A stretch of 64,000 bases of DNA from Lichenicola sp964236105 (GTDB taxonomy: Bacteria; Pseudomonadota; Alphaproteobacteria; Acetobacterales; Acetobacteraceae). Position 1 is the stretch's first letter; each line of letters opens with the position of its first letter. Below, one piece after another: positions 9,186 through 18,036 of this stretch. The position numbers were made by a program, and so were the translations under genes. Location: assembly GCA_964236105.1 (NCBI GenBank), contig CAXSBC010000008.1, positions 129,002 to 193,001 on the forward strand. Reading direction: 5' to 3'. Under the pieces are notes generated by a model. The model had not been told where the DNA came from. It saw only the letters and a program-made list of their open reading frames with translations, and did no database searches.

Positions 9186-10061
9186 ATGAGCAGTTCGTCG
9201 GAATACACCCCGCCAAAGACGTGGAGCTGGAACAAGGCGAGCGGTGGCCGGTTCGCGTCCATCAACCGCCCGGTGTCCGGTGCGACGCACGACAAGGACC
9301 TCCCCGTCGGCCGGCATCCCCTGCAGCTCTACTCGCTGGGCACGCCGAACGGCGTGAAGGTCACGGTGATGCTCGAGGAGCTGGTGGCCCTCGGCCACGC
9401 GGGCGCGGAATACGATGCCTGGCTGATCAGGATCAACGACGGCGACCAGTTCGGCAGCGGCTTCGTGGCGGCCAATCCGAACTCCAAGATACCGGCCCTG
9501 GTCGATCGCAGCGGCCCGACGCCGATCCGGGTCTTCGAGTCGGGCTCGATCCTGGTGTATCTGGCGGAAAAGTTCGGTGCCTTCCTGCCCGACGAGGCCG
9601 GCGCGCGGGCCGAGTGCCTGTCATGGCTGTTCTGGCAGATGGGCAGCGCGCCCTATCTCGGCGGCGGCTTCGGCCACTTCTATGCCTACGCGCCGATGAA
9701 GATCGAATACGCGATCGACCGGTTCGCGATGGAGGCCAAGCGCCAGCTGGACGTGCTCGACCGCCGCCTCGCCGAGAGCCAATATCTGGCCGGCGACGAG
9801 TACACGATCGCCGACATCGCCGTCTGGCCCTGGTATGGCGGCCTGGCGAAGGGCTGGCTCTACGAGGCGGCGGAGTTCCTGGACGTGCAGGCCTACCGGC
9901 ACCTGCAGCGCTGGGCCGACGCGGTCGGCAGCCGGACGGCGGTCCAGCGCGGCCGGATGGTCAATCGTGTCAGCGGCGAGCCTGCCAGCCAACTGCACGA
10001 GCGACACGACGCCGGCGACTTCGAGACCATGACCCAGGACAAGCTCTCGGCCGGGAACTGA
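9186..10061 (+). CDS. yghU: Glutathione S-transferase family protein YghU
   Basis: Protein of 291 residues matching the E. coli YghU pattern throughout: W-x-W-x-K near the start, then FASINRPVSG, LPVGRHPLQLYSLGTPNG, EYDAWLIRINDGDQF, NPNSKIPAL and RVFESGSILVYLAEKFG. The thioredoxin-fold N-terminal domain (about 45-130) carries the glutathione site, and the helical domain follows (YTIADIAVWPWYG). The C-terminal tail LHERHDAGDFETMTQDK is also typical. YghU enzymes have disulfide reductase/peroxidase activity with glutathione or glutathionylspermidine. GGAGG lies shortly upstream of ATG 9186. It is a monocistronic housekeeping gene. Confidence 0.95.
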   Translation: MSSSSEYTPPKTWSWNKASGGRFASINRPVSGATHDKDLPVGRHPLQLYSLGTPNGVKVTVMLEELVALGHAGAEYDAWLIRINDGDQFGSGFVAANPNSKIPALVDRSGPTPIRVFESGSILVYLAEKFGAFLPDEAGARAECLSWLFWQMGSAPYLGGGFGHFYAYAPMKIEYAIDRFAMEAKRQLDVLDRRLAESQYLAGDEYTIADIAVWPWYGGLAKGWLYEAAEFLDVQAYRHLQRWADAVGSRTAVQRGRMVNRVSGEPASQLHERHDAGDFETMTQDKLSAGN

Positions 10062-10094
10062 CCGGCTACCCGGGCGGCCTCGCGCGCGACCCGG

Positions 10095-10118
10095 GCTCCG
10101 GCCGTGTGAGGCCGGAGC
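10095..10118. terminator. Perfect 9-bp hairpin between convergent genes
   Basis: GCTCCGGCC, a 6-nt loop and GGCCGGAGC form a perfect inverted repeat in the 93 bp between the ends of yghU and the glycosyltransferase. There is no T-tract, so this would be a bidirectional hairpin of the GC-rich type rather than a classical intrinsic terminator. Confidence 0.5.
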
Positions 10119-10154
10119 GTCCCGGGGCACCGCGGACAGGCGCGCCGCCTACCG

Positions 10155-10934
10155 CTAGCGTATGTCCGGATAGCGCGCCTTCAGCCCCCGATGCCGGCCC
10201 AGACCCCAGCGGATCCCGACATTGAGGTAGATCCAGTTCGCCCGCAGCCCGCCCCAGGCGGCGACCCGCCGGTCGGAGGTGATCACTACGCGGTTGATCA
10301 AACGCGTCCGTCCGAGCCGGGCATAGCGGACGCAGAGCTCGGCGTCCTCCATGACGCTCAGGCGCTCGTCGCAGCCGCCGATGGCCAGGAACTGGTCGCG
10401 CCGGAAGAACATCGCATGGTCGCCGAACAGCAGCCGCGCGCCGCGCGCGAATAGGTCCGGCCGAAACAGCAGCGGCGCATACCAGGTCTTGATCCAGTTG
10501 TGGAAGCTCGTGCCCCAGCGCACCGTGTCGGCACCGCACAGCAGCGCGGTGAAGCCGGCAAGCACCGTCGCCTGGTCGCTCAGGACCCGCCGCATCACCG
10601 CGATCGCATCGTCGGGCAGCAGGGTGTCGGCGTGCAGGATGCAGATGATCGGCGATCTGGCCGACGCGACCCCTTGGTTGATCTGGGCGGCGCGCCCCCC
10701 TGCCGCATGCTCCAGCACGACCACGCCGCCGGCGCGCGCGATGGCCACGGACCCGTCGCTGCTGCCGCCATCGATCGCCAGCAGCTCGTCCGGAGCCGGG
10801 TCCAGCGCTGCCAGCGAGCGCAGCAGGCGCGGCAGCGACGCCGCCTCGTTCAGCATCGGGATGACGATGGCGACGCCGGTCGCGCAAGGCGGACGCGGCA
10901 TGGGCTCCGACGAGCCTGGCAGCCTCGAACTCAT
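10155..10934 (-). CDS. Family 2 glycosyltransferase, TIGR04283 type
   Basis: Cytoplasmic or membrane-associated GT-A glycosyltransferase of 259 residues. It shows VAIVIPMLNEAASLPRLLRS, the nucleotide-sugar motif IDGGSSDGS and the acidic HADTLLPDDA (DxD-like). The later segments GGCDERLSVMEDAELCVR and RRVAAWGGLRANW are typical of the TIGR04283 group, some members of which are linked to arsenosugar synthesis. No arsenic gene is visible nearby, so the acceptor is unknown. ATG 10934 overlaps the stop of the upstream truncated amidohydrolase by four bases. Confidence 0.87.
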   Translation of the reverse strand: MSSRLPGSSEPMPRPPCATGVAIVIPMLNEAASLPRLLRSLAALDPAPDELLAIDGGSSDGSVAIARAGGVVVLEHAAGGRAAQINQGVASARSPIICILHADTLLPDDAIAVMRRVLSDQATVLAGFTALLCGADTVRWGTSFHNWIKTWYAPLLFRPDLFARGARLLFGDHAMFFRRDQFLAIGGCDERLSVMEDAELCVRYARLGRTRLINRVVITSDRRVAAWGGLRANWIYLNVGIRWGLGRHRGLKARYPDIR

Positions 10935-11404
10935 GCGCGTCCGGCAGCCGCCGCCGGGAACAGGCGCAGGGCGTTGTGGCCGATGCCCTCGATCGGCTCG
11001 GCCGTGAGCCCGGCATGGTTCAGCAGGGCCTGCATGTTCACCATCATCGTCGCATCGCTGGTGCAGGGAACGCCGCAGTCCGAGCCATAGACCAGATGGT
11101 CGTGCCTGGTCGGCATCGTCGCCGCGGTATGCGGATACAGGCGGCAGAGGTGCTCCCGCATCTCCAGCCCGGCCCAGACCGGGTCCAGCCGCGGATCGCC
11201 GAGATGCGCCGCGTTATAGCGGCAGGTCGCGGCGACGCCGTCGGGACGAAGCCTGCGGCCGCTTCTTTCGATCTCCGCCAGCGTCGCGTCCGGATCCCGG
11301 CGCGGCGCCGCCGTCGCGCACCAGCACGCCTGCCGCATCGCGACCAGATGCTGCTCGCGGGTGTGCGCGTGAACGTCGATCCAGTGATCCGCCGGCAATG
11401 CCAA
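10931..11404 (-). pseudogene. Amidohydrolase-family remnant (internally deleted)
   Basis: An open frame of 157 residues that joins the two ends of a metal-dependent amidohydrolase (ACMSD/amidohydrolase-2 family, normally about 300 residues). The start keeps the metal-binding strand WIDVHAH. The DATLAEIERSGRRLRPDGVA and LGDPRLDPVWAGLE segments normally follow some 50-100 residues later. The end keeps LVYGSDCGVPC and GHNALRLFP. Most of the TIM barrel between is missing, so catalysis is unlikely. The frame stays open and its stop overlaps the glycosyltransferase start, so it may survive as a translated leader for that gene. Deletion rather than divergence is inferred from the intact flanking motifs. 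Confidence 0.65.
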
Positions 11405-11643
11405 CTCCCTCGAATACGGCCCTCTCCGGGCGCCCGGTGCGGCGGCCCGCGCAGCCTTCGCCCCGCTCCCCCGCGTCGGGCAGGACCGACCGCGCCGCCG
11501 ACCATCAAGCCGGCCGGCTGCCGGCAGTTGCGACGCGAGCCTCGGTCGGACCGGATACTCGGGTCCTGCTCGCGATCGGGCCTGGCCCGTCGGTTCGGGC
11601 AGGTGCTTGACCGGAGCGGCCGCTTCTGCACCGACTTAGGCCC

Positions 11644-13671
11644 ATGACCGACAGCAATCCCCTTCTCTCGCCCTGGACAACCCCCTTCGCGGCGCCGCCC
11701 TTCGACCGCATCCGGCCGGACCACTTCGCTCCGGCCTTCCACAAGGCGATGGGAGAGCATCTGCAGGAGGTCGCATCGATCGCCGCCAGCCCGGCCGCGC
11801 CCGATTTCGCCAACACCATCGAGGCGCTGGAGCGCAGCGGCCGCGCGCTGGGGCGGGTCGGCGCGGTGTTCTCCAACCTGGTCGTCAGCCTGGGCGGCGA
11901 GGCGCTCGAGGCCATCGACCGGGACATGTCGCCGCTGCTGGCGCAGCACCACATGCGGGTGTCGCTCGATCCGGCCCTGTTCCGGCGCATTGACGCGCTG
12001 CACGAGGCCCGGCACGCGCTCGACCTGGCGCCGGACCAGCTGCGGCTGCTGGAGCGGATGCATCGCGGCCTGATCCGCAGCGGGGCCGCCCTGGCGCCTG
12101 CCGACAAGCTGCGCATGACCGCGATCTCCGAGCGGCTCGCCGTGCTGCACACGCAGTTCGGCCAGAACGTCGTGCATGACGAGAAGGACTGGCATCTCGC
12201 CATCGCCGAGACCGATCTCGACGGGCTGCCCGGCTTCGTGCGGGACGGCGCCAGGCAGGCGGCGGCGGATCGTGGGCTGGACGGCTACGCGATCACCCTG
12301 TCGCGCTCTCTGATCGAGCCGTTCCTGACCTTCTCCGACCGGCGCGACCTGCGCCAGGCCGCCTACCAGGCCTGGATCGCGCGCGGCCTGCAGGCCGGCC
12401 TGCACGACAACCGGCCGCTGATCCCCGAGATCCTGGCGCTGCGCGCCGAGCAGGCGACGCTGCTAGGCTATGCGGACTTCGCCGCCTTCCGGTTGGCCGA
12501 CACCATGGCCGGCACCCCGGAGGCCGCCCAGGGGCTGCTGGAGGAGGTGTGGGAGCCCGCCAAGCGCAAGGCGGCGGCCGAATGCGACCGGTTGCTGGCG
12601 GTGGCGCAGGCGGACGGCCTGCATGACCGGCTGGCGGCCTGGGACTGGCGCTACTACGCCGAGAAGGTGCGCCGGGCCGACTACGCCATCGATGCCGCCG
12701 AGATGAAGCCGTTCTTCGTGCTGGAGAACATCCAGCAGGCGGCGTTCGACACCGCCAGCCGCCTGTTCGGGCTGGGCTTCGTTTCCCGCCCGGACGTGCC
12801 GGTCTATCATCCCGACGTGCGGGCGTACGAGGTGCGCGACGCGGCCGGCCATGTCGGGCTGTTCCTCGCCGACCACTATGCGCGCATGGACAAGCGGTCC
12901 GGCGCCTGGATGAGCAGCTACCGCGACCAGGAGACCCTGGACGCGCCGGTCTCGCCGATCATCGTCAACAACAACAACTTCGCCAAGTCCGAGCCGACGC
13001 TGCTCAGCTTCGACGATGCCCGCACCCTGTTCCACGAGTTCGGCCACGCGCTGCACGGGCTGCTGAGCCAGGTGCGCTACCCGCTGCAGTCGGGCACCTC
13101 GGTGAAGCGCGATTTCGTCGAGTTCCCGAGCCAGGTCTACGAGCACTGGATGGCGCTGCCCGACACGCTGCGCCGCTACGCGCGGCATCACCAGACGGGC
13201 GAGCCGATCCCGGACGCGCTGATCGACCGGCTGCTCGCGGCGCGCAGCTTCAACCAGGGCTTCGCCACCGTGGAGTTCACCGCATCCGCGCTGATCGACA
13301 TGGCCCTGCACCGTCATCCCGATCCGGGCTCCATCGACATCGAGGCGTTCGAGCGCGCGTTCCTGGCGCAGATCGGCATGCCGGCCGAGATCGGCATCCG
13401 GCATCGCCCGTCGCACTTCCAGCATCTGTTCGCAGGCGGCGGCTACGCGGCCGGCTACTACTCCTACATGTGGTCGGAGGTGCTGGACGCGGACGGCTTC
13501 GACGCCTTCAAGGAGGCGGGCGATCCGTTCGATCCGGCGATCGCGGCACGCCTGCGCACGGTGCTCGGCGCCGGCGACACCCAGGACCCGATGCAGCTCT
13601 ACATCGCCTTTCGCGGGCGGCGGCCCAGCATGGCGGCACTTCTGGCGGGACGGGATCTGGTTGCGGCCTGA
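11644..13671 (+). CDS. M3 family metallopeptidase (oligopeptidase A / dipeptidyl carboxypeptidase type)
   Basis: Cytoplasmic zinc peptidase of 675 residues. The HExxH zinc site is HEFGHALH (His464, Glu465, His468), preceded by LLSFDDARTLF and followed by SGTSVKRDFVEFPSQVYEHW, where the third zinc ligand Glu lies. The C-terminal YAAGYYSYMWSEVLDADGF is the conserved substrate-binding end of the Dcp/OpdA group. There is no signal peptide, which favours degradation of cytoplasmic oligopeptides. Length is normal (about 680). The symbol is left open because prlC and dcp cannot be separated by eye. The gene stands alone between two degraded genes. Confidence 0.94.
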   Translation: MTDSNPLLSPWTTPFAAPPFDRIRPDHFAPAFHKAMGEHLQEVASIAASPAAPDFANTIEALERSGRALGRVGAVFSNLVVSLGGEALEAIDRDMSPLLAQHHMRVSLDPALFRRIDALHEARHALDLAPDQLRLLERMHRGLIRSGAALAPADKLRMTAISERLAVLHTQFGQNVVHDEKDWHLAIAETDLDGLPGFVRDGARQAAADRGLDGYAITLSRSLIEPFLTFSDRRDLRQAAYQAWIARGLQAGLHDNRPLIPEILALRAEQATLLGYADFAAFRLADTMAGTPEAAQGLLEEVWEPAKRKAAAECDRLLAVAQADGLHDRLAAWDWRYYAEKVRRADYAIDAAEMKPFFVLENIQQAAFDTASRLFGLGFVSRPDVPVYHPDVRAYEVRDAAGHVGLFLADHYARMDKRSGAWMSSYRDQETLDAPVSPIIVNNNNFAKSEPTLLSFDDARTLFHEFGHALHGLLSQVRYPLQSGTSVKRDFVEFPSQVYEHWMALPDTLRRYARHHQTGEPIPDALIDRLLAARSFNQGFATVEFTASALIDMALHRHPDPGSIDIEAFERAFLAQIGMPAEIGIRHRPSHFQHLFAGGGYAAGYYSYMWSEVLDADGFDAFKEAGDPFDPAIAARLRTVLGAGDTQDPMQLYIAFRGRRPSMAALLAGRDLVAA

Positions 13672-13689
13672 GGAGCGATAAGGATAAGG

Positions 13690-13730
13690 CCAGGGCGCTG
13701 CCCTGGACCCGCTCAAGGCGCAGCCTTGAG
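13690..13730. repeat. Tandem-hairpin REP-like element
   Basis: Two perfect hairpins lie side by side 19 bp after the peptidase stop. CCAGGGC-gct-GCCCTGG covers 13690-13706 and CTCAAGGC-gca-GCCTTGAG covers 13712-13730, each with a 3-nt loop. The stem-loop plus the following GACCCG resembles short dispersed palindromes common between genes in acetic acid bacteria and relatives (from memory). It may end transcription of the peptidase gene. A diverged relative may sit at 49092-49121. Confidence 0.6.
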
Positions 13731-13812
13731 AATCCGGTTGTAAGGGCTCTGGCCGATCCTGGGATGAGGGGATACCTGGCGTGTGACCGGGACCTGGGGG
13801 GAGGGGACGGCG

Positions 13813-14835
13813 ATGTCGGGCGTGACGGCGACGGATCCGCAGCAGCAGGCGCTGATGGACCGCGCGGTCAACCATCTGGTGACCCACTACAGCCCCAGCG
13901 GCAAGCGCGTCGGCTGGCTGATGATCTCCTCGATCCTGGTGGAAGCCTGGGACCTCTACTCGATCGCCTTCGTGCCCATCTTCCTGCGCGAGCAGTATCA
14001 TCCGTCACCCGCCCTGCTCGGGCTGGCCGGTGCCGGCACCCAGGGCGGCGCGATCCTGGGCTCGCTGCTCGGCGGCTGGCTGTCGGACCGGATCGGCCAG
14101 CGCGCGATCTTCCTCACCACCATGGTCATGTCGTGATCTTCGCGCTGGCGCAGGCCTTCGTGCCGAGCATGGCGTGACTGGTGGCGGTGCGGCTGATCCT
14201 GGGCATCCCGCTCGGCAGCGACATCTCCAACGGCTACACCCACACCATGGAGTTCCTGCCGCGCGGCGAACGCGAGGTGATGGGCAACCGCTGGCAATTC
14301 ATGTTCGCGCTCGGCGAGGTGTTCGCGCTCGCCGTCATCGCCCTGCCGCTCTGGATGGCGCTGCCGCACTGGCTGGTGTGGCGCATCATGCTGGGCTTCG
14401 GCGCGGTGCCGGCGGCGATCATCTTCGCCCTGCGCTACAACCTGCCCGAGACCGCGATCTGGCTGATCCGGCGCGGCCGCTTCCGCGAGGCCAAGCAGGT
14501 CGCGGTGCAGATGTATCACGACCCGCTCGACTTCCTGCCAGACCAGGACGTCGTGCTGCCGCAGCCCCGCGCGCTCGACGTCCTCACCCATATCCGCCGC
14601 GACCCGGTCCGCTGGCGCGCCACCCTGTTCGGCTGGATCGCCTGCTTCGCTCAGGAGCAGCGAGTTCTACGTGTTCGTCAAGCTGCCGTCGTTCCTGGCG
14701 ATCTTCCTGTTCCCGGTGCTGTTCAACGCCATCGGCCACGGCAACGCCACGCTGTTCACCGCCATCTTCCCGCTGATCGGCCTGCTCGCCGCGATCTTCA
14801 TCCTGCCGGAGGTGTACGGGTATCACGATGACTAG
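13813..14835 (+). pseudogene. MFS transporter, frameshifted and internally deleted
   Basis: Three pieces of one major-facilitator protein lie in different frames. Piece 1 (13813-14136, MSGVTATDPQQQALMDRAV...) covers transmembrane helices 1-2 and ends at a TGA. Piece 2 continues in another frame as VIFALAQAFVPSMA, has an in-frame TGA at 14175 where Trp is expected, and runs on through ILGIPLGSDISNGYTHTMEF and NLPETAIWLIRRGRF to about 14650. Piece 3 returns to the first frame with SEFYVFVKLPSFLAIFL and ends FILPEVYGYHDD at the TAG at 14833. The total is about 340 residues against roughly 450 expected, so a stretch around helices 7-11 is also missing. It is a sugar-porter or organic-acid MFS remnant; substrate unknown. 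Confidence 0.85.
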
Positions 14836-15262
14836 GGTGGGCGGCGATTGTGGTTGCTGCCGTGCTAGCTTTGGCTCGAAAAGCCCCACGAATACTGGCC
14901 GGGACTTCTAGCCGGCTTGCGAATGGCCACGCTTCTGGCACCTTGGAGCCTTCCAGCGCATGAGGCCTGGAGGTTATCCAAGCCTGACCTTTGGCGGTGT
15001 AACAGGCTGGTTGAACTTGCGGGCAGAGGGTCGGCTTTTGATGCGAAGCGGACCTTCCTGATCCCGATCAACTTGACCGGGTATGGCCGGACCGGACAAT
15101 TCGCTCTTGAGCGAGATATGGAAGCTGCGGTGACCGATCTTGGGGATCGGCAGCGCGGTGCTGGCGCGCTCGTTTCCCGACACGGGCAACTCGTTGGTGT
15201 CGTGCCTCTTAGCGTCGCACCTGGCACGGGCTTCTCCGTTTCCAACAGCAGGTGCAATCATC
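14836..15262. other. Intergenic region without a recognised gene
   Basis: A 427-bp stretch between the broken MFS gene and the SDR gene. Long frames crossing it lack family resemblance and normal codon use. The segment around 15020-15070 has an interspersed-repeat flavour but could not be assigned. The SDR promoter must lie here. Confidence 0.5.
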
Positions 15263-16255
15263 ATGGCCAAGATCGCCGTCATCACAGGAGCCGGCGCCGG
15301 CGTCGGGCGGGCGGCTGCCGAGGAGTTCGCGTCGCACGGCTTCGATCTGGCGCTGCTCTCGCGAGATCCGGATCGGCTGGAGCGCGCGGCGACGGCGCTG
15401 CGCCTGAAGGGGGTGCGGGTGCTGGCGATCCCGACCGACGTTGCGGATGCCGATGCCGTGGAGGCGGCCGCGACCCGGACCGAGCAGGAGCTCGGGCCGA
15501 TCGACGTGTGGGTGAACGTGGCGATGGCGACGGTGTTCGCGCCGGTGTCCAGGCTGACCGCAGCCGAGTTCGAGCGCGGCACGAAGGTGACGTATCTCGG
15601 ACAGGTGCACGGCACCATGGCGGCGCTGGCCAGGATGCGGACGCGCAACCGCGGCACGATCGTCAATGTCGGCTCGGCGCTGGCGTTCCGCTCGGTGCCG
15701 CTGCAATCGATCTATTGCGGCGCCAAGTTCGCGATCCGCGGCTTCACCGACAGCCTGCGGTCGGAGATCATCCACGACAAGCTCGACGTACATCTGACGA
15801 TGGTCGACCTGCCGGCGGTGAACACGCCGCAGTTCGATTGGGCGATGAACAAGATGGGCAAGAAGGCGATGCCGGTGCCGCCGATCTTCCAGCCGGAGGT
15901 CCCGGCGCGGGCGATCTATTTCGCCGCCACCCACCGCAGGCGCGAGGTGTGGGTCGGTTTCCCGACGGTGGCCGCGATCCTGGCCAACCGGGTGGCGCCG
16001 GGCTGGATCGACCGGTATCTGGCCAGGACCGGCTACAGCAGCCAGATGACCGACCAGGACCTGCCGCAGGATGCGCCGGCCAATCTGTTCGAGGCGGTGC
16101 CCGGCGACTACGGGGCGCATGGTCGCTTCGATAGCCAGGCGCGCAGCGGAAGCTGGGAGATGTTCACCGACCGGCACCGGACCGCGTTCTATGCGGCAGC
16201 CGGGATTGGTGCAGTGGCGATCCTGCACCAGCTTGCCAAACGGCTGGGCGTCTGA
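15263..16255 (+). CDS. SDR family oxidoreductase
   Basis: Classical short-chain dehydrogenase of 330 residues with a C-terminal extension. The cofactor motif is TGAGAGVGRAAAEE (TGxxxGxG, about residues 8-15), and the catalytic YxxxK is in SIYCGAKFAIRGF. The usual NNAG strand is altered to VNVAMATVF. Residues after about 250 form a longer tail with a hydrophobic end (AFYAAAGIGAVAILHQLAKR) that may anchor it to the membrane. ATG 15263 opens at MAKIAVIT; the longer upstream frame is not used. Only 2 bp separate it from the GH15 gene, so the two form an operon. Substrate unknown. Confidence 0.88.
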   Translation: MAKIAVITGAGAGVGRAAAEEFASHGFDLALLSRDPDRLERAATALRLKGVRVLAIPTDVADADAVEAAATRTEQELGPIDVWVNVAMATVFAPVSRLTAAEFERGTKVTYLGQVHGTMAALARMRTRNRGTIVNVGSALAFRSVPLQSIYCGAKFAIRGFTDSLRSEIIHDKLDVHLTMVDLPAVNTPQFDWAMNKMGKKAMPVPPIFQPEVPARAIYFAATHRRREVWVGFPTVAAILANRVAPGWIDRYLARTGYSSQMTDQDLPQDAPANLFEAVPGDYGAHGRFDSQARSGSWEMFTDRHRTAFYAAAGIGAVAILHQLAKRLGV

Positions 16256-16257
16256 CG

Positions 16258-18036
16258 ATGAGCCGCCCGATCGAGGACTACGCGCTGATCGGCGATGGCG
16301 AGACCGCCGCGCTGGTCAGCCGGGACGGCTCGGTCGACTGGCTATGCTGGCCGCGCTTCGATGACGACGCGTGTTTTGCGGCGCTGCTTGGCGACGACAG
16401 CCACGGCGCCTGGTCGATCCGGCCGACCGCATCGGTAATTCGCAGCACGCGTCGCTATCAGCACGACACGCTGGTGGTGGAGGCGACTTTCGAAACCGGG
16501 ACCGGGGTCGTCAAGCTGATCGACTTCATGCCGAGGCGGCAGACCGAACAAGCCTCGCTGATCCGCATCGTCGAAGGGGTCAGCGGGCAGGTCGAGATGG
16601 AGCTGACCATGCGGCTGCGCTTCGACTATGGCGCACTGCCGCCCTGGTCTGAGCCGGCAGGCAACGGGTTCATGGCCAAAGTGGGTCCGGATCTGGTCGT
16701 GCTGCATGCGCCGGTGCCGGTCACGGTCGGCGCGCACGATGCCACCGCAACCTTCATGGTGACAGAAGGCGAGCGGCATGCGTTCGTGCTGCGCTACGGG
16801 CGGGCGACGCAAGCGCCGCCGGGTCCGATCGACGCAGAGGCGGAACTCGAGACTGCGCAGCGCGACAGCCGGGACTGGATCGCCGCGTTCGACACCGGCA
16901 AGACCGATTGGCCGGATCTGGTGAAGCGATCGCTGATTACGCTGAGGGCGATGATTCATGAGCCGAGCGGCGGCATCGTCGCGGCGCCGACGACGTCGTT
17001 GCCGGAAGCCCCTGGCGGCACGATGAACTGGGACTATCGCTATTGCTGGCTGCGGGATTCGACCTTCACGCTGGGGGCGTTCCTGAATGCAGGCTTCACC
17101 CGGGAGGCGGAACGCTGGCGCGCCTGGCTGCTGCGCGCGATCGCCGGGTCGCCAGAGCGGATCAGGATCATGTATCGGGTCGATGGCGCGCGGCATCTCA
17201 GTGAATGGGAGGTGGACAGCCTGCCCGGCTATCGCCGGTCGCTGCCGGTGAGGATCGGCAATGCGGCCTCCACCCAGCATCAGATTGACGTGTTCGGGGA
17301 GGTGCTCGACTGCCTGCATCTGGCGGAGACGGCTGGGATCTCGTCTAGCGACCAGGAGTTGCTGGCGGTGGAGGCGCTGGTCCGCCATCTCGAGAACACC
17401 TGGTCGACGCGCGGTTCGGGCATCTGGGAATCCCGGGACAGGCCCAGGAACTACACCTACTCCAAGGTGATGGCCTGGGTCGGGATCGACCGGTCGGTGC
17501 GTCGGCTGGAGCGGGCGACGGGCAAGCATGCGGACCGGATTGCACATCTGGATGCATTGCGCCGGACGATCCATGACGAGGTCTGCGCCGAGGGTTGGAA
17601 TGAAGGGCTCGGCAGCTTCACCCAATATTATGGCGGGCACGAGATCGATGCGAGCCTGCTGCTGATTCCGTTGGTTGGCTTCCTGCCGCCCGACGATCGC
17701 CGGATCGTCGCCACCGTGGAGACGATCCAGCGAGAGCTTGGCGAAGGCGGGCTGATTCGGCGGATGAAAGCCGAGCCTGGCAAACCGGCGGAGGGCGCGT
17801 TCCTGGCCTGCTCGTGCTGGATGGCGGACTGCCTGTCGATGATGGGCCGACACGTGGAGGCACGCGCCCAGTTCGAGCGCGTGATCGCGGTGGCGAACGA
17901 CGTCGAACTTTTCTCAGAGGAATACGATGTGCCGGCGCGGCATCTGGCTGGCAACTTCCCGCAGGCGCTGACCCATCTGGCTGTGGTCAACACCGCACTG
18001 GGCCTGAGCGGCCCGGTCAGGCATCGCGGCGGCTAG
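16258..18036 (+). CDS. Glycoside hydrolase family 15 protein (glucoamylase/trehalase-like)
   Basis: Protein of 592 residues. An N-terminal domain (about 1-210, MSRPIEDYALIGDGETAALV) with the characteristic GSVDWLCWPRFD is followed by the GH15 alpha/alpha-barrel (about 230-590). Family marks include GGTMNWDYRYCWLRDSTFTL, STQHQIDVFGEVLDCLH and EGAFLACSCWMADCLSMMGR. The enzyme should be a cytoplasmic inverting alpha-glucosidase, since no signal peptide is present. Bacterial proteins of this type act on maltooligosaccharides or trehalose. It is translationally coupled to the upstream SDR. Regulation is not visible. Confidence 0.92.
   Translation: MSRPIEDYALIGDGETAALVSRDGSVDWLCWPRFDDDACFAALLGDDSHGAWSIRPTASVIRSTRRYQHDTLVVEATFETGTGVVKLIDFMPRRQTEQASLIRIVEGVSGQVEMELTMRLRFDYGALPPWSEPAGNGFMAKVGPDLVVLHAPVPVTVGAHDATATFMVTEGERHAFVLRYGRATQAPPGPIDAEAELETAQRDSRDWIAAFDTGKTDWPDLVKRSLITLRAMIHEPSGGIVAAPTTSLPEAPGGTMNWDYRYCWLRDSTFTLGAFLNAGFTREAERWRAWLLRAIAGSPERIRIMYRVDGARHLSEWEVDSLPGYRRSLPVRIGNAASTQHQIDVFGEVLDCLHLAETAGISSSDQELLAVEALVRHLENTWSTRGSGIWESRDRPRNYTYSKVMAWVGIDRSVRRLERATGKHADRIAHLDALRRTIHDEVCAEGWNEGLGSFTQYYGGHEIDASLLLIPLVGFLPPDDRRIVATVETIQRELGEGGLIRRMKAEPGKPAEGAFLACSCWMADCLSMMGRHVEARAQFERVIAVANDVELFSEEYDVPARHLAGNFPQALTHLAVVNTALGLSGPVRHRGG

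Noticed and set aside
5655..9398. 1247-codon minus-strand frame across LacI and the debranching enzyme
   Set aside because: His/Arg/Gly-rich translation of antisense GC-rich codons, without family features; both plus-strand genes beneath it are well supported.
15020..15070. Possible fragment of a dispersed rhizobial-type repeat (minus-strand KVRFASKADP)
   Set aside because: Only about ten residues match a remembered pattern; insufficient to annotate a repeat.
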